Origin: Tuctoria greenei
Lineage: Eukaryota; Streptophyta; Magnoliopsida; Poales; Poaceae
NCBI GenBank assembly: GCA_036927565.1
Contig: JAYESD010000002.1
Coordinates: forward strand, 82,273,735 to 82,337,734
Reading direction: 5' to 3'
Length of the DNA: 64,000 nucleotides
The position numbers were made by a program, and so were the translations under genes. Positions 43,598 through 55,112 of the stretch are shown piece by piece (position 1 is the first letter of the stretch; each line of letters starts with the position of its first letter). The notes below the pieces were generated by a model. That model made no database searches, was not told the origin of the DNA, and saw nothing but the letters and a program-made list of their open reading frames with translations.

Positions 43598-44715
43598 TGT
43601 AGGATCGAAGAGCACGTGAAAAGCTACCATAGGGGGGGTGAATGGTAGATTAAAAAATCTTACGCAGCGGAAACAATTAAATCCCAACCCCTTCGGCAGA
43701 AAAACGATCTGTTAAAGAAATCGTGTGTGAGACTAACCTAGACGTGTTTCACTGTGACAAAAGTGATAGATATCAGAGAGAATCAAATCACAAATACAAC
43801 ACAACAAGAATCACTCAAAGCAGTCGAGAGAATCTCAAGTTACAATCGAAAGAACGAACAAAGGTCAATCTGTTCTACTGAATAAAAAACAGATCTGCAA
43901 TACTGTAAAGAAACTTGTGTAGATAAAAAACTGCAAATCCAATGACCGTGAAATTTTGAAAGATGATAGATAATCAAGTTGTGAAGACAAACTGAAAATA
44001 ATCATGTCAATTGGATCTGTAAAACTCGAGTTATGATAAAACCACCAAAGAAAGGTAGTGCTGTGCAGAAACTCGACGAGAAAAACTTGTCTAGAACAAG
44101 TCGGACAAATAAGGCACAAAAGTTCCTTTCAACTACGGATTTTAGTCAATAGAACACAAGAGGAACGGCTCAAAAGTCGTGCACCATGAGCTCTAGCCTC
44201 CCTTGCTTATATAACGAGCCCTTAGGCCAACCCAATCATAACTAGGACTCTAATCCTACTTCGATCACGAATCGAAACTTTCCATAACTGCTTAGGACTC
44301 TTCTATACACAGATAGAAGCAATCTTAAGACTTCCAAACACCTTAGAAACGTATCCCACATTCCTAAACAACTCAAATTTGTGACCCACACGAAATCCTA
44401 TCATAACCAACTCAAATCTTTCAATATTTGAGTCAAACCCGACTCAGCCGCAGCCTGAGTCCATAACCTAGTCGGTTGGACCTTTCCGACCAATTTTTAC
44501 GTCCACATATCTTCACCACGCCTCGGAACCATGCAGCCACGTCCATGCACTACTTGCACACATGCAAACATCTTCCAATGACGTCCACGATACCTTCATA
44601 TGCATTGTTCTTGATTCAAACATGTTGCGCAACCTCCCGAACAACTCAACCACAATTCCTACCGAACTTGGTTGTTGAACCTCATCTTCTCCCTAAGACT
44701 AGTTCAATGGATCCC
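43598..44715 (-). repeat. Copia LTR, truncated by fusion with the chromovirus LTR
   Basis: Starts TGTAGGATCG like 24807 and 59181 and matches them to about ATCCCGTCACCA (44710-44720), corresponding to 60300 in the full LTR. The remaining about 740 bp (including the CGGAGCT module and the TTACA end) are missing. A TATA box is at 44206-44214 (minus). The shared CACCA at the junction with the gypsy LTR suggests a microhomology-type deletion. Confidence 0.85.
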
Positions 44716-46211
44716 GTCACCATGTTCCTAAATGGTCATTATTATCAATTCTCATACATCGCATGTTCAATAGTTCATAATTAAGTAGTATGAGTGTTTC
44801 CCAAACCCAATTAAGTATTGTGAAGCAAAAGTGTAAAATACCCTTCCCGACTCTCTACATTGTGATCAAGCGACAAGGGTGGTCATACAAGACTAGTAAA
44901 CTCCTACAATTGGGTTTCCCCATCAATTGACACAAGCATGCAATTTTGCAAACAAAATAGTTGAAAACCCGTATCAAAACGATCAAGGACACTTGCCTTT
45001 CTCTTGAGCTTGGTTTGGATCGAAGGCTTTGGAGTTCTGGTTATGCAGATCCTCGAAAGCACTCTCTACAGCGAGACCTTCTATTCCACACGACAAACAT
45101 GCAAAACAAACATTACAATCACTAAACACTCATATATTACTCAATATGCCATGATATGCATGATTAATGCAATTGTGAAGTAAAACTTGTTAATGAGTTG
45201 CTATTAATGTTTACTAACTAGTTATAGTTTATGACAAGTTTGAACAAGTATCGAATTGATTTGAGTAAATTTGGAATTAATTCAGCAATAATAGATTGAG
45301 ACTCCGGACTAGTCCGGTATAGGGGCCGGACTTGTCCGCCTTATGCAGAACTGCAGAGTTAAGGTTTTTTGATCAGTAGGGTTTTAGGGTTAAATTCTCA
45401 TGTAAACTTGAATGTAGAGGGTGTACCACGTGTCTTGAGATCCAAGGGCCGAAGATTGGGTGCAACACTTGAATCTTGACGTCTAGGGCTTGATGAAGAT
45501 GAGTTGATGAAGCTTTGGTGATGAAGGACGACAATTGTCGAAAATTTGACGAAGATCAATCTTGATTGGTCCTTCTCCTGCTTCTCCTCCTTCTCCTTGC
45601 TCCTGGGCTTCCTCTTGACGTCGGCGCAAGGCAAAGGATGGCTACGAGGGTTTTTCTCAAAGGATGGAGAGGTGAGGGTATTGGGTTGCTTTTATAGGGG
45701 CGGAGAGGTAGGGTTTTGGGGTGAATTCCATGTAGAACTCGGTGGGGGGCTTGTAGAGGCCGAGGTGGGGTCCACTTGGGATCCTATGGGGTTCGTCACA
45801 AAGTTCGTGGGCCCAATTAAGGCAATTACCCAATAAGCAATCGTGGAAGAATAATAGAATCCGAGTGGGATTCAGGACACCGTACTAGTCCGCAATAGGT
45901 ATCGTACAAGTCCGTTATGGAACAGAGACATTTTTTGAGAGTCCGTATGTTTGGCCGAACAAGTACGGGATGACTAAATAAAAGGGTTCCGGGTTGAAAA
46001 CTGGGATAGATCGGACTAGTCCATTCAAAATCGGAAAAGTCCAGGAAAACATCAGCAGCTAAATCGGACTGGTCCGTGCGATGTGCCAGACAAGTCCGGG
46101 CTCTGAAGAAATTGAATTTTCTGAATGAGAATAGGGACACTGGACTAGTCCGGATTTCGGGCCAGACAATTATGTACCCTGAAAGACTTAAATCGGTATA
46201 AGGGTGTTACA
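44716..46211 (-). repeat. 3' LTR of the chromovirus, distal end lost
   Basis: Aligns with about 52338-53926 of the 5' LTR; about 1.19 kb at the U5 end is missing at the copia fusion. Contains CCGGACTAGTCCGG at 45304-45317, decayed boxes at 45890-46150, and the TATA box CTATAAAAG at 45689-45697 (minus). Confidence 0.88.
45689..45697 (-). promoter_or_regulatory. Chromovirus 3' LTR TATA box
   Basis: Minus-strand CTATAAAAG, conserved in the 5' LTR at 53311-53319. Confidence 0.65.
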
Positions 46212-46226
46212 AACCTACCCCCTTAA
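46212..46226 (-). other. Polypurine tract of the chromovirus
   Basis: The minus strand reads TTAAGGGGGTAGGTT directly before the LTR start TGTAACAC. Confidence 0.8.
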
Positions 46227-47700
46227 AATGAATCTCGCACTCGAGATTGGACGTAGAAGGAAAGAGATAGGGAAATTCCTTCTTGAGATCATCTTCTCGC
46301 TCCCAAGTCGCTTCAGATTGTGTATGATGCTTCCATTGCACTTTGCACTATTGAATCACCTTGTTCCTCGCGACCCTTTCCTTGGTGACCAAAATTTTGA
46401 CAAGTTGCTCGGCATAGGTCAAATCTTCCTCAAGCTCCAATTCTTCCATCAGTACTTGCTCTCCTAGTACCCTCAAGCACTTCTTGAGCTAAGAAACATA
46501 AAACACATCATGTGCAGGCATCTCCAGTCTATATTCTACTTCACCCCGTTTGTCCAAAATCTCGAATGGTCCAATATAGCGAGGTGCCAACTTGCATTTG
46601 ACATTAAATCATTTGTGACCTCGCATGGGTGACACTTTCAGATAGACAAAGTCTCCCACTTCAAAAGATAGACTTCTTCGTCTATTATCCGCATAACCTT
46701 TCTACTTGACTGGGCAACTCTCATATTCTCACGAATTGTCTGGACTTGTCTTTTGGCTTCCTGGATTACATCAGCTTCAAATACTTAAGTCTCCCCTGTC
46801 TCATTCCAAAACAAGGGTGTTCTACACCTTCTCCCATACAATGCTTCATATGGCGACATCTTCAAACTTGCTTGGTAACTATTGTTGTAGGAGAATTCAG
46901 CATATGGCAAGCTCTTGTCCTAATTCCCTCCATACTTTAGCACACATGCTCTCAGAAAATCCTCCAATATCTTATTTTTCCTCTCGGTTTGTCCATCCGT
47001 TTGAGGGTGATAGGCAGAAATGAAATTCAATTGAGTCCCCATAGACTCGTGCAACATTTGCTAGAACCTTGAGGTAAATTGAGAACCTCTATCGGACACT
47101 ATTTTTCTGGGTACTCAGTGTAAACACACTATTCTTCCCATGTATAATTCTGCCAACTTCACTCCACTGTAAGTAGTCTTGACAGGAATAAAATGTGATA
47201 ATTTCGTCAACCGATCCAAAACAACCATTATTGAGTCATATCCTATTGAAGTGCGAGGCAAACAAACTATGAAATTCATACCAACCCCTTCCCACTTCCA
47301 TTCTGGAATCTTCAACGACTGCAATAGTTCAGCTGGCCTTTGATGTTCAGCTTTTACTCGCTGGCATACATCACAAAATGCGACATATTCAGCTATGTCC
47401 CTTTTCATACCATCCCACCAATAGCGTATCTTCATATCTTTATACATTTTTGTATAGCCGGGATGGATGGAGTAAAGCGAGTCATGTTCCTCTTTTAATA
47501 TCAACTGTCAGAGACTCTTATCATTAGGCACAACAATCCGCTTTCCAAGCCATAGAGTACCTTGGTCATCCTCATCAAATCTGAATTCTCTTCCTTCTTG
47601 GATCCTTTCCTTGATTTCTTGGATTTTCCTTGTCCTCCGTTTGACCTTCTCAAATTTCTTGCTGTAAGGTCGGATTTAAGTCCATTATTGCCATCTCATT
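46227..47700 (-). pseudogene. Chromovirus integrase and chromodomain
   Basis: Minus-strand zinc finger HPGYTKMYKDMKIRYWW...CDVCQR (47465-47350). The core's first catalytic Asp is replaced: the usual MDFIVGLP reads MNFIVCLP (about 47270). The second is intact in KIVSDRGSQF (about 47085) and the Glu in GQTERKNKILED (about 46985). Stops interrupt (TGA just before VPRKIV, others later). At the C-terminus VQWKHH and ATWEREDDL / KKEFPYLF (about 46340-46260) are the end of a chromodomain, which in chromoviruses steers integration to methylated-H3 chromatin. Dead through the D-to-N change and stops. Confidence 0.85.
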
Positions 47701-49300
47701 TACAAATACAAGATTCACCCGTTCAAACTCCTTGTATAGCTCGGACGGCAATTCTCAAACCATGAGTTGGTGGCTTGCTCCTTTTTGGCTTAAAGCATCA
47801 GCCACTACGTTGGCTTTTCCTTGGTGATAGTTGATCCCCACATCATAATCCTTAATGAGTTCAAACCATCATTGTTGTCTCAAATTCAGATCCATTTGAG
47901 TAAATATGTACTTGAGACTCTTATGATCCGTGTAAATCTTGCATCTGTGACAAAGGACATAATGTCTCCAAATCTTCAACGCATGCAATACGGCTGCAAG
48001 TTCGAGATCATGCGTGGGATAATTCTGCTCATGTTTCTTCAATAGTATGGAGGCATAAGCTACTACTCGACCTTCTTGCATCAATACACAACCAAATCCT
48101 TGCCCTGAAGCGTCGCAATAGATATCAAAGCTCTTGCTCACATCTGGCAATACCAACACAGGTGCTATTGTCAATCTTTTGTTTAGTTCCTCAAAACAGT
48201 CCTGACAAGCTTGAGTCCACTTGAATGGCTTAAACTTTTGTTAACAGTTCAGTTGTGGGATTCACTATCTTGGAAAAGTCCTTGATGAACTAATGATAGT
48301 ATCCAGCCATTCCTAGAAAACTCCTTATTTACTTCACATTCTGCGGCAGTTCCCACTTCAGCACATCTCTAACCTTTCCTAGGTCAACTTATACTCCTTT
48401 TCCAGAAATAACATGGTCATGGAATGATACCTCACTCAACCAGAATTGACACTTGTTGAACTTGGCAAACAACTGACGCTCTCGCTATTTCTACAATGTC
48501 AGCCTTAGATGCTCTTCATGCTGCTCTTCACTCTTTGAGTAGATCATGATGTCATAAACGAACACTACCATGAACTTATCCAAATACTCCATGAAAACCT
48601 TGTTCATGAAATACATGAAGTATGTCGGTGCATTAGTAATCCAAATGACATGATCATATACTTATAGGATCCGTACCGTGTACTGGAAGCTATTTTAGGT
48701 ATGTCGGACGGTCTAATCTTCATTTGGAAATATCCCGACCGAAGATCAATCTTAGAGAATATTCTGGCTCCCTTCATCTAGTGGAACAGATCCTCTATGT
48801 GGGGCAATGTATACTTGCTCTTGATTGTCACCTCATTGAGAGACCGGTAATCTACACACATTCTTTGGGATCCATCTTTCTTATCTACGAAAAGCACTAG
48901 AACTCCCCATGGTGACGAGCTTGGGCGTATAAAACCCTTCTCTAACCGCTCTTGAATCTGCTTCTTGAGATGTGTTCCAGGTATAAAATCAATGACAAAA
49001 TCGATGTAACGATCAGGTGGCATACCTGGCAATTTCTCAAGAAACACATCTAGGGACTCACGAACAACTGGGATTTCTTCCAAAGTTACTCCTTCTGCGT
49101 GCCTTCTCGGTTGTTGGCTGAACTGCCTTGAATTCTATATTGACTCCTTCCTCATTTTTCAATTGCATTGTCCAAGTGGCACACTAAATTACTCTGTTGT
49201 GCTTCCTTAACCAGTGCATTCTCAGTATGATGTCCAAGCCTTGATAATTTCGGACTATGAGGTTGGCGAGGAATTCTACACCCCTTATTTTGAGACTTAC
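47701..49300 (-). pseudogene. Chromovirus protease end, reverse transcriptase and RNase H
   Basis: The protease C-terminal strand (GCRIPRQPHSPKL-type decayed sequence, 49280-49150) leads to RT: KKQIQERLEKGFIRPSSSPW and CVDYRSLNEVTIKSKY (49083-48780). The active site near 48560 reads VFVYDIMIYS, with the first Asp of the DD pair changed to Tyr. The RNase H block has D in FDIYCDASGQGFGCVLMQ and the YPTHDLELAAVLHALKIW helix (48174-47869). Many frameshifts. The downstream linker to integrase (47700-47860) is decayed. Confidence 0.85.
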
Positions 49301-49379
49301 ATTTGGACATACTATATTTTTTTCTCATCTTCCATGTAGCTTCGTTTGAAACAATAAATCTTCTAGTTGTGTCCATCTT

Positions 49380-49612
49380 CCATTTAAGTATTTCCATAAA
49401 GGGGTGGTGGTGGTGGCATGTGAGGCTGATTGTTATTGCCAGCTTGCAGCTATCCAATGCTCTGTATCATGGTCTGCATGAGTTGGTTCTACATAGCCAA
49501 CAGCTGCTCAAGGTTGATAGCTCCATGTCCAAGTCCATTGTTGATCTGAGGTGCTCCATTGTTCTCCTCCTCACCATTGGCATTCCTTTGGTTGCGAGTC
49601 CTCGACATCCAT
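49380..49612 (-). pseudogene. Chromovirus gag N-terminal remnant
   Basis: The minus strand reads MSRTRNQRNANGEEENNGAP, then INLEQLLAM-stop-NQLMQ and QPHMPPPPPLYGN, the Asn/Gln/Pro-rich start typical of Tekay-like gag proteins. The capsid, zinc knuckle and protease N-terminal half are missing before 49300, so a deletion joined this start to the protease end. Confidence 0.72.
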
Positions 49613-49910
49613 TGGTAAAAGAATAGTAGAGACGAAAGAATTTAGAATTTGAAAAGAAACTCCCCAACTATATGCATCAAGGTATATGTAACTAATAACT
49701 CCTTTATTAATAATAATAACCCTATTAGAGGATGTATACAAGGATCCCACAAGTCTCTACTACGCGCGGATGTGGACAAAACGCTAGACGTCCCACAACT
49801 CGCACCAAGCACACAAGCACAAGCACACACCAAGAAAACATAGCACACCACACTAAATATGACTAAGACGATCTAAGAGCTTTTCTAAATTCTAAACAGG
49901 AAACCTAAAC
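49613..49910 (-). other. Leader between the extra ORF and gag
   Basis: Non-coding; the minus strand contains TTAATAAAGG near 49710, an AATAAA-type poly(A) signal that could end a separate extra-ORF transcript. Confidence 0.5.
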
Positions 49911-50865
49911 TTAATTATGTAAACCGTGGTTGTCTTGGCCGTGAGGTGGCGAAGGCGACGGTGGCGGTGAGGCATACATGGGCGCAGGCCAGGGTGAGTT
50001 GGTCGTCCATTTAGGCGTTGGAGAGGTTGCTACACCATTGACCTCCACGGTGGCATGGACTTCCTCTTGCTTCTCCATGATAAACAACTTTTTACGGAAG
50101 TAGCGGATTTCTTCCAGGGTATCAACATAGCGATTTCCCAAATTCACCAATACTGTCTGAGATCTATCAATGGCACGAGAACTTATTTGAGATCCATCTT
50201 GTGGTCTTAAGATAGATGTGGCACAATCTAGTAAGTTTGTCCCAAGCAACATCATCGATAGCTTGCTCCCTGGTGCTTCTCCATGTGGATGCAAAGTGTC
50301 GGGTGACAACCTCATCTCTAGCAAGAACAGTAACTTGAGCCCTCCATTCTTCACGTCCATGGTGAGGAATCATCTTGACATAATACTCTGGGTGCATCTT
50401 ATATAGATCAAGGAACTCCTTCAATTGCTTGGCTGCAAATCCTCCATCAGTGGCATCGGAACGGAATTCTTGGGCATCACAGTAAACAATGCATTTGTCC
50501 TCCTTTTTAGCTTCACTAGGCTGCGATGCATTCCTTTGAGCTTTGGGTACTTCTTGTTGTGCAGCGGGTTCCTCCTCATCTTGAGCTTCATCTTCATTCT
50601 CCTCATGTGTTTCACCTTCCTCTTCCTTACTATCAAAGATTTCCACCATCTCCTGATCTTCCTCTTCTTCATCTTCATAAGATTCCACCATCTCGGAGTC
50701 TTCCTCCGTCCGGTTGGAGTGTTCATGCACAACTTCCTTTGCAGGAGAACTCACTTCTTCCTCCTCTCGGGTTGATTCCATTTGCGGCTCCTTGTGAGGC
50801 CTAAGCTTGCTTCCAAGGGGTGGCAAACGAGCTCTCTTGCAGGCTGTCATTTTGGTGTGAGCCAT
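49911..50865 (-). CDS. Extra ORF upstream of gag: H3-tail-like N-terminus, acidic linker, possible dsRBD-like domain
   Basis: The minus-strand ATG at 50865 gives 232 codons to 50167; a frameshift near 50170-50230 probably moves the frame to the one ending at 49911, which adds a coiled-coil-like tail (LEEIRYFRKKLFIMEKQEE) and a Pro-rich end. The first ten residues MAHTKMTACK match the histone H3 tail MARTKQTARK at seven positions, keeping Lys at the K4 and K9 equivalents. The changed Cys codon TGC is one C-to-T step from the Arg codon CGC. Residues about 50-100 are highly acidic. Residues about 165-225 (EWRAQVTVLARDEVV, then STREQAIDDVAWDKLTRL) have a beta-beta-alpha pattern like the end of a double-stranded RNA-binding domain; this is only a pattern impression. 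It sits between primer site and gag, where most gypsy elements have no ORF. Function unknown. Confidence 0.65.
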
Positions 50866-51132
50866 CTATAAGAATACATAAGAAAAATAGAGGGAAACAC
50901 AAATATCAGTTCTGAAAATGCAGCATCCATAAATTAAGATGATAAGATGTGTATTTGCTCAAAAAGATGAAAAAGTAGCAAAAATTGCAGCAGCAGCAAA
51001 AACAAAAAATTTCCCCACTTTATATAGCTAGTGGAAAGCAAAATAGTGCAAAACAGGCTAATTTTGAATAGGAAAGAAGTCCTAAGTAATTTGTGGTGTC
51101 CATTCTAACTAGGCATGCGTCCTACGGTCAAA
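50866..51132 (-). other. 5' untranslated leader of the chromovirus
   Basis: A/T-rich, no ORF. It lies between primer site and extra ORF; a TATATAAAG-like box on the minus strand near 51018-51026 could be an internal promoter for the extra ORF. Confidence 0.45.
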
Positions 51133-51150
51133 CACGGCTCTGATATCAAT
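51133..51150 (-). other. Primer binding site (initiator tRNA-Met type)
   Basis: The minus strand reads TTGATATCAGAGCC immediately after the LTR end, one base from the TGGTATCAGAGC core common to plant elements primed by initiator tRNA-Met. Confidence 0.8.
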
Positions 51151-51151
51151 T

Positions 51152-53926
51152 TGTGGCACCCAGTTCCGAAAAATGAATCAAGTGTAATGCATATGTGTGC
51201 CCAGGATGTTTAACACACATACATAAGTGATTAACAAATGTTAAACAAATTATAACCATGTCTCGAATAAAATATTATTAATTGTACCTTATTATAAACG
51301 CAAATAGTCTCAAATACAAGCTCTAACAACTGGAGCGGAAAACACTAAACACTAATGACTCCAAACTCCACAGGCAAGCTTAACGGTAACACGCGTGCCT
51401 AGAATCCCTCAAAAACCTCCTGGTACTTCACATTGTCGCCTGCGTCTGAATTTGTTGGGGCAATAGCAAGGGTGAGCACATGTCGTACTCAGCAAGTGTG
51501 GGAAAGAATGACATGTAGCTTAAACAAGGATTGATAATAAAAATGGCTAATTGCATGAAAGTACATTCAAAACAGTTGAAAATGCAATTATATGATCATT
51601 AGGTGTGGTCCTTCCCAAATTAACCCAAATAACATTAATTTCAACTTCAATAACCAATACTAGCAATAATAATCTATATCCAACTCATAACTTCTCATTA
51701 TCTCATTTTTACCAATTTCATATACCAAAGCCAATTAATAAACCAATACCAATTCCCAATTGAATTCCAGCCATTAAACCATGTTAAAGTCCAAACTCTA
51801 ATCATGTGAGAGTCTAGGTTGCTTAACCGGGAGCATGGCTATCATGATAGTTTTTAACACACTCTGCAGAGGTTGTACCACTTTACCCACAAGTTCATGA
51901 GTTCATCACCTTTCGATGACTATGGAATCTCAATTATGTCGTCTCACACTTTCTTAGGTGTGTGGTTAAGAGATAACAAAATAGCCTTTACAAAGTGATT
52001 ACTAGCATATTTAGACCCCACTGAGGTTTTACCGGTGGTGATGTCTACAGCTGAGCACACCCAACCAAGGAACCCCTCTTATGCTATTAAGATCCCATGG
52101 TAGTCCCACCAATCTCTACGAGCCCATCCGACTACCCCTTCCCCGAGCATTCTTAATGGTCCAAATAGTACTCGCAAAGCACTAATTAGTCAGCTAAGCC
52201 ACACCCATACTTGGCCCTGAGGTGGCACTGTAAATCCTGGATGATCGCTCCACGAACCGTTCCTTAGATCTAAAACAAGTAAAACCACCAAAACAGTCCA
52301 ACCCATTACACGTAACCGGCTTGCTTTGATCCCTAGGCACCATGTTCCTAAAGGGTCATTATTATCAATTCTCATCATTCACATGTTCAATAGTTCATAA
52401 TTAAGTAGTATGAGTGTTTCCCAAACCCAATTAAGTAATGCGAAGCAAAAGTGTAAAATACCCTTCTTGACTCTCTACATTGTGATCAAGCGACAAGGGT
52501 GGTCATACAAGACTAGTAAACTCCTACAATTGGGTTTTCCCATCAATTGACACAAGCATGCAATTTTGCAAAAAAAACATTTGAAACCCCAGATCAAAAT
52601 GATCATGGACACTTTCCTTGCTCTTGTGCTTCGTTTGGATCAAAGGCTTTGGAGTTCTGGTGCTCATGTCCTCGAAAGCACTCTCTACAGCGAGATCTTC
52701 TATTCCGCGCGACAAACATGCAAAACAAACATTACAATCAATATATGCTCATATATTACTCAATATGCCATGATATGCATGATTAATGCAATTATGAAGT
52801 AAAACATGTTAATGAGTTGCTACTAATGTTTAATAACTAGTTATAATAGTTTATGACAAGTTTAAACAAGTTTCGAATTGATTTGAGTTAATTTGGAATT
52901 AATTCAGCAATAACAGATTCAGACACCGGACAAGTCCGGTATTGGGGCCGGACTAGTCCGCCCTATACAGAACTGCGGAGTTAGGGTTTTCTGATCAACA
53001 GGGTTTTAGAGTTAAATTCTTGTGGAAACTTGAATGTAGAGGGTGTACCACGTGTCTAGAGATCTAAGGGCCGAATATTGGGTGCAACACTTGAATCTTG
53101 ACGTCTAGGGCTTGATGAAGATGAGTTGATGAAGGTTTGGTGATGAAGAACGTCAATTGTCGAAAAGCTGATGAATATCGATCTTGATTGGTCCATCTCC
53201 CTCTTCTCCTCCTTCTCCTTGCTCCTAGGCTTCCTCTTCACGTCAGTGCAAGGCAAAGGACGACAGCGAGGGTTTTTCTCAAAGGATGGAGAGGTGAGGG
53301 TATTGGGCTACTTTTATAGGGGTTGAGAGGTAGGCTTTTGGGGTGAATTCCAAGTAGAATTCGGTGGGGGGCATGTAGGGGCCGAGGTGGGGTCTACTTG
53401 GGCTCCTATGGGGTTGGGCACAATGTTCTTGGACCCAATTAAGGCAATTACCCAATAACCAATTGTGGAAGAATAGTATAATCCGAGTGGGATTCAGCAC
53501 ACCGGTCTAGTCCGCAATAGGTACCGAACAAGTCTGTTATGGAACAGAGACATTTTCGGACAAGTCTGTATGTTTGGTTGGACAAGTCCGGGATGGCTAA
53601 ATAAAAGGCTTCCGGGTTGAAAACTAGGCCAGATCGGACTAGTCCATTCAAAATCGGACAAGTCTGGGAAAACATCACAAGCTAAATCGGACTAGTACGT
53701 GCGATGTGTCGGACATGTCTAGGCTCTGAAGAAACTAAATTTTTTGAAAGAGAATAGGGACACCAGACTAGTCCGGATTTCAAGTTGAACAAGTCCGTAC
53801 GCTGACAGACTTAAATCCCTGATTAAGACTAAATTCATTTTAATCTTGTTCTGTTTAAGGTTGCTTTATGTTAAACATGTATGAGGATGTATGCAATGCA
53901 TTATGCATAAAAATGAGAGTGTTACA
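51152..53926 (-). repeat. 5' LTR of the chromovirus, full length (2775 bp)
   Basis: Minus-strand ends TGTAACAC (53926) and GGGTGCCACA (51152). U3 (53320-53926) is rich in CGGAC(T/A)AGTCCG boxes; one perfect variant CCGGACAAGTCCGG lies at 52926-52939 beyond the TATA box. The TATA box is at 53311-53319. The outer half aligns with 1-1701 and 44716-46211. Confidence 0.9.
53311..53319 (-). promoter_or_regulatory. Chromovirus 5' LTR TATA box
   Basis: Minus-strand CTATAAAAG, 600 bp from the LTR start, conserved in the other LTR. Confidence 0.68.
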
Positions 53927-54276
53927 GGTAGCTAACCACATTACACACTTCCGTAGGCGTGCAACCACTATATCACTATGAGGTCTTTCCGATGGTTCTC
54001 CCGACCTGCATTGGCCCTTTGAGGTTTCATTGCTCCGGCACCTAGAGTCTATTTTCCCTCTGTCGGGAAAAGCCACCTCTTGAGCCATGCGGATCCCAAG
54101 GCAGTACTCTGAAGCAATTCCCCGTCCGTATCGACTACCAATGCTACACCAGTAGAGCCCAAATTACTAAACCAAGTTGTCTCATATACAACCCTATGGC
54201 GATATTGTATGGCTCAGCAACTTCCTCCATAAACCGGTCCTTAGAATCCGATAGGTATCAAACCCCAAACCAAGGT
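53927..54276. other. Unassigned 350 bp between two retroelements
   Basis: No gene. C-rich on the plus strand with scattered GTCCGTATC/CCGATAGG motifs; it may be the tail of a further LTR element. I see no termini. Confidence 0.35.
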
Positions 54277-55076
54277 TGTCGATATCCTGCATACCAGGTA
54301 TCCCTTCGTACCATAAGAAGACGCGTCGAGTTCTACCTCCCAGTATTGTAGACTTCCAGAGGCAACACATGTCCAGCATACCGGACCTGCCTCCATCCTT
54401 AGGGTGGCTCTAGTGCTGCCACGTGTCCCAGGGCGCCTGAATTGCCTCCCCGATAGGGGAAGCTCTGGTGCTGCCACGTGTCCAGTAGCTCCGGACCTGC
54501 CTTCCCGCAGAGAGAAGCTCCAGAGCTACCACGTGTCACACGTCCGGACCTATGTCTGCAACGGGAAGACAGCGGGATCTCCAACAGCGCAGACATTCAA
54601 GAGCTAACAATCGGCCATTGCAAGACTTGGTTAACGTGTCATTGATGCCATATTAATGATGCACAATCAGAGGACTATCAAGACCGGTAGCGCTGCCTTT
54701 AAGGCACATTATCGTGCTATTAACCACCCTTAACACCCGTAGATCGTGTAAATTTCGGTTATTACAGCCAGGGCCACCTCTCGGGCCACGGCGCATACTA
54801 TAATAGTCAATACTTGACATATAAAAGGGTTGCACTGCACGGTAGAACCCAAGCTAAACAAGCACAAGTCATCCGAGACTAAGCTCAGGCGTACGCATCC
54901 GCATACAAGTAACACACACCCCGTGTAATAGGGTATTAGGCTCAGGCGGCCCAAACCACGTAAAACTCCTCGTGTCACCTTGCTTTTGGATCTTGATTAG
55001 CGCCCTGCCTAAATACAAACCTCCGCAGGCTACTTCTTAGTAGTACTAGGGGAAGTGTCGTTGGCACACTTCGACA
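54277..55076 (+). repeat. 5' LTR of a second Tat element
   Basis: Starts TGTCGATATCC and ends TTCGACA; about 800 bp. U3 has three (C/A)CACGTGTC boxes (about 54418, 54474, 54531) and GCTCCGGACCTGCC modules like those in 7209-8049. The TATA box ACATATAAAAGG is at 54818-54829. The TAATAGGGTATTAGGCTCAG segment is shared with the other Tat LTR. The primer-site-like TTTAGCGCTAGGAAGGGGC follows at about 55078. Confidence 0.8.
54819..54828 (+). promoter_or_regulatory. Second Tat LTR TATA box
   Basis: CATATAAAAG in the position equivalent to 7786-7796. Confidence 0.68.
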
Positions 55077-55112
55077 TTTAGCGCTAGGAAGGGGCAAGTC
55101 AAGATCTCCAAT

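Larger units (their letters stand above)
44716..53926 (-). mobile_element. Chromovirus (Ty3/gypsy) element with extra ORF, decayed
   Basis: Minus-strand order: 5' LTR 53926-51152, primer site 51150-51133, extra ORF 50865-49911, gag remnant 49612-49380, protease end, RT, RNase H, integrase and chromodomain (49300-46227), polypurine tract 46226-46212, 3' LTR 46211-44716 (truncated). gag is mostly deleted and pol has many stops, so it is non-autonomous now. A target duplication cannot be checked because one LTR end is lost. Confidence 0.88.

Noticed and set aside
50425..50804. Plus-strand ORFs opposite the acidic linker of the extra ORF
   Set aside because: Antisense of GAA/GAG/GAT codons gives Leu/Phe-rich frames; shadow only.
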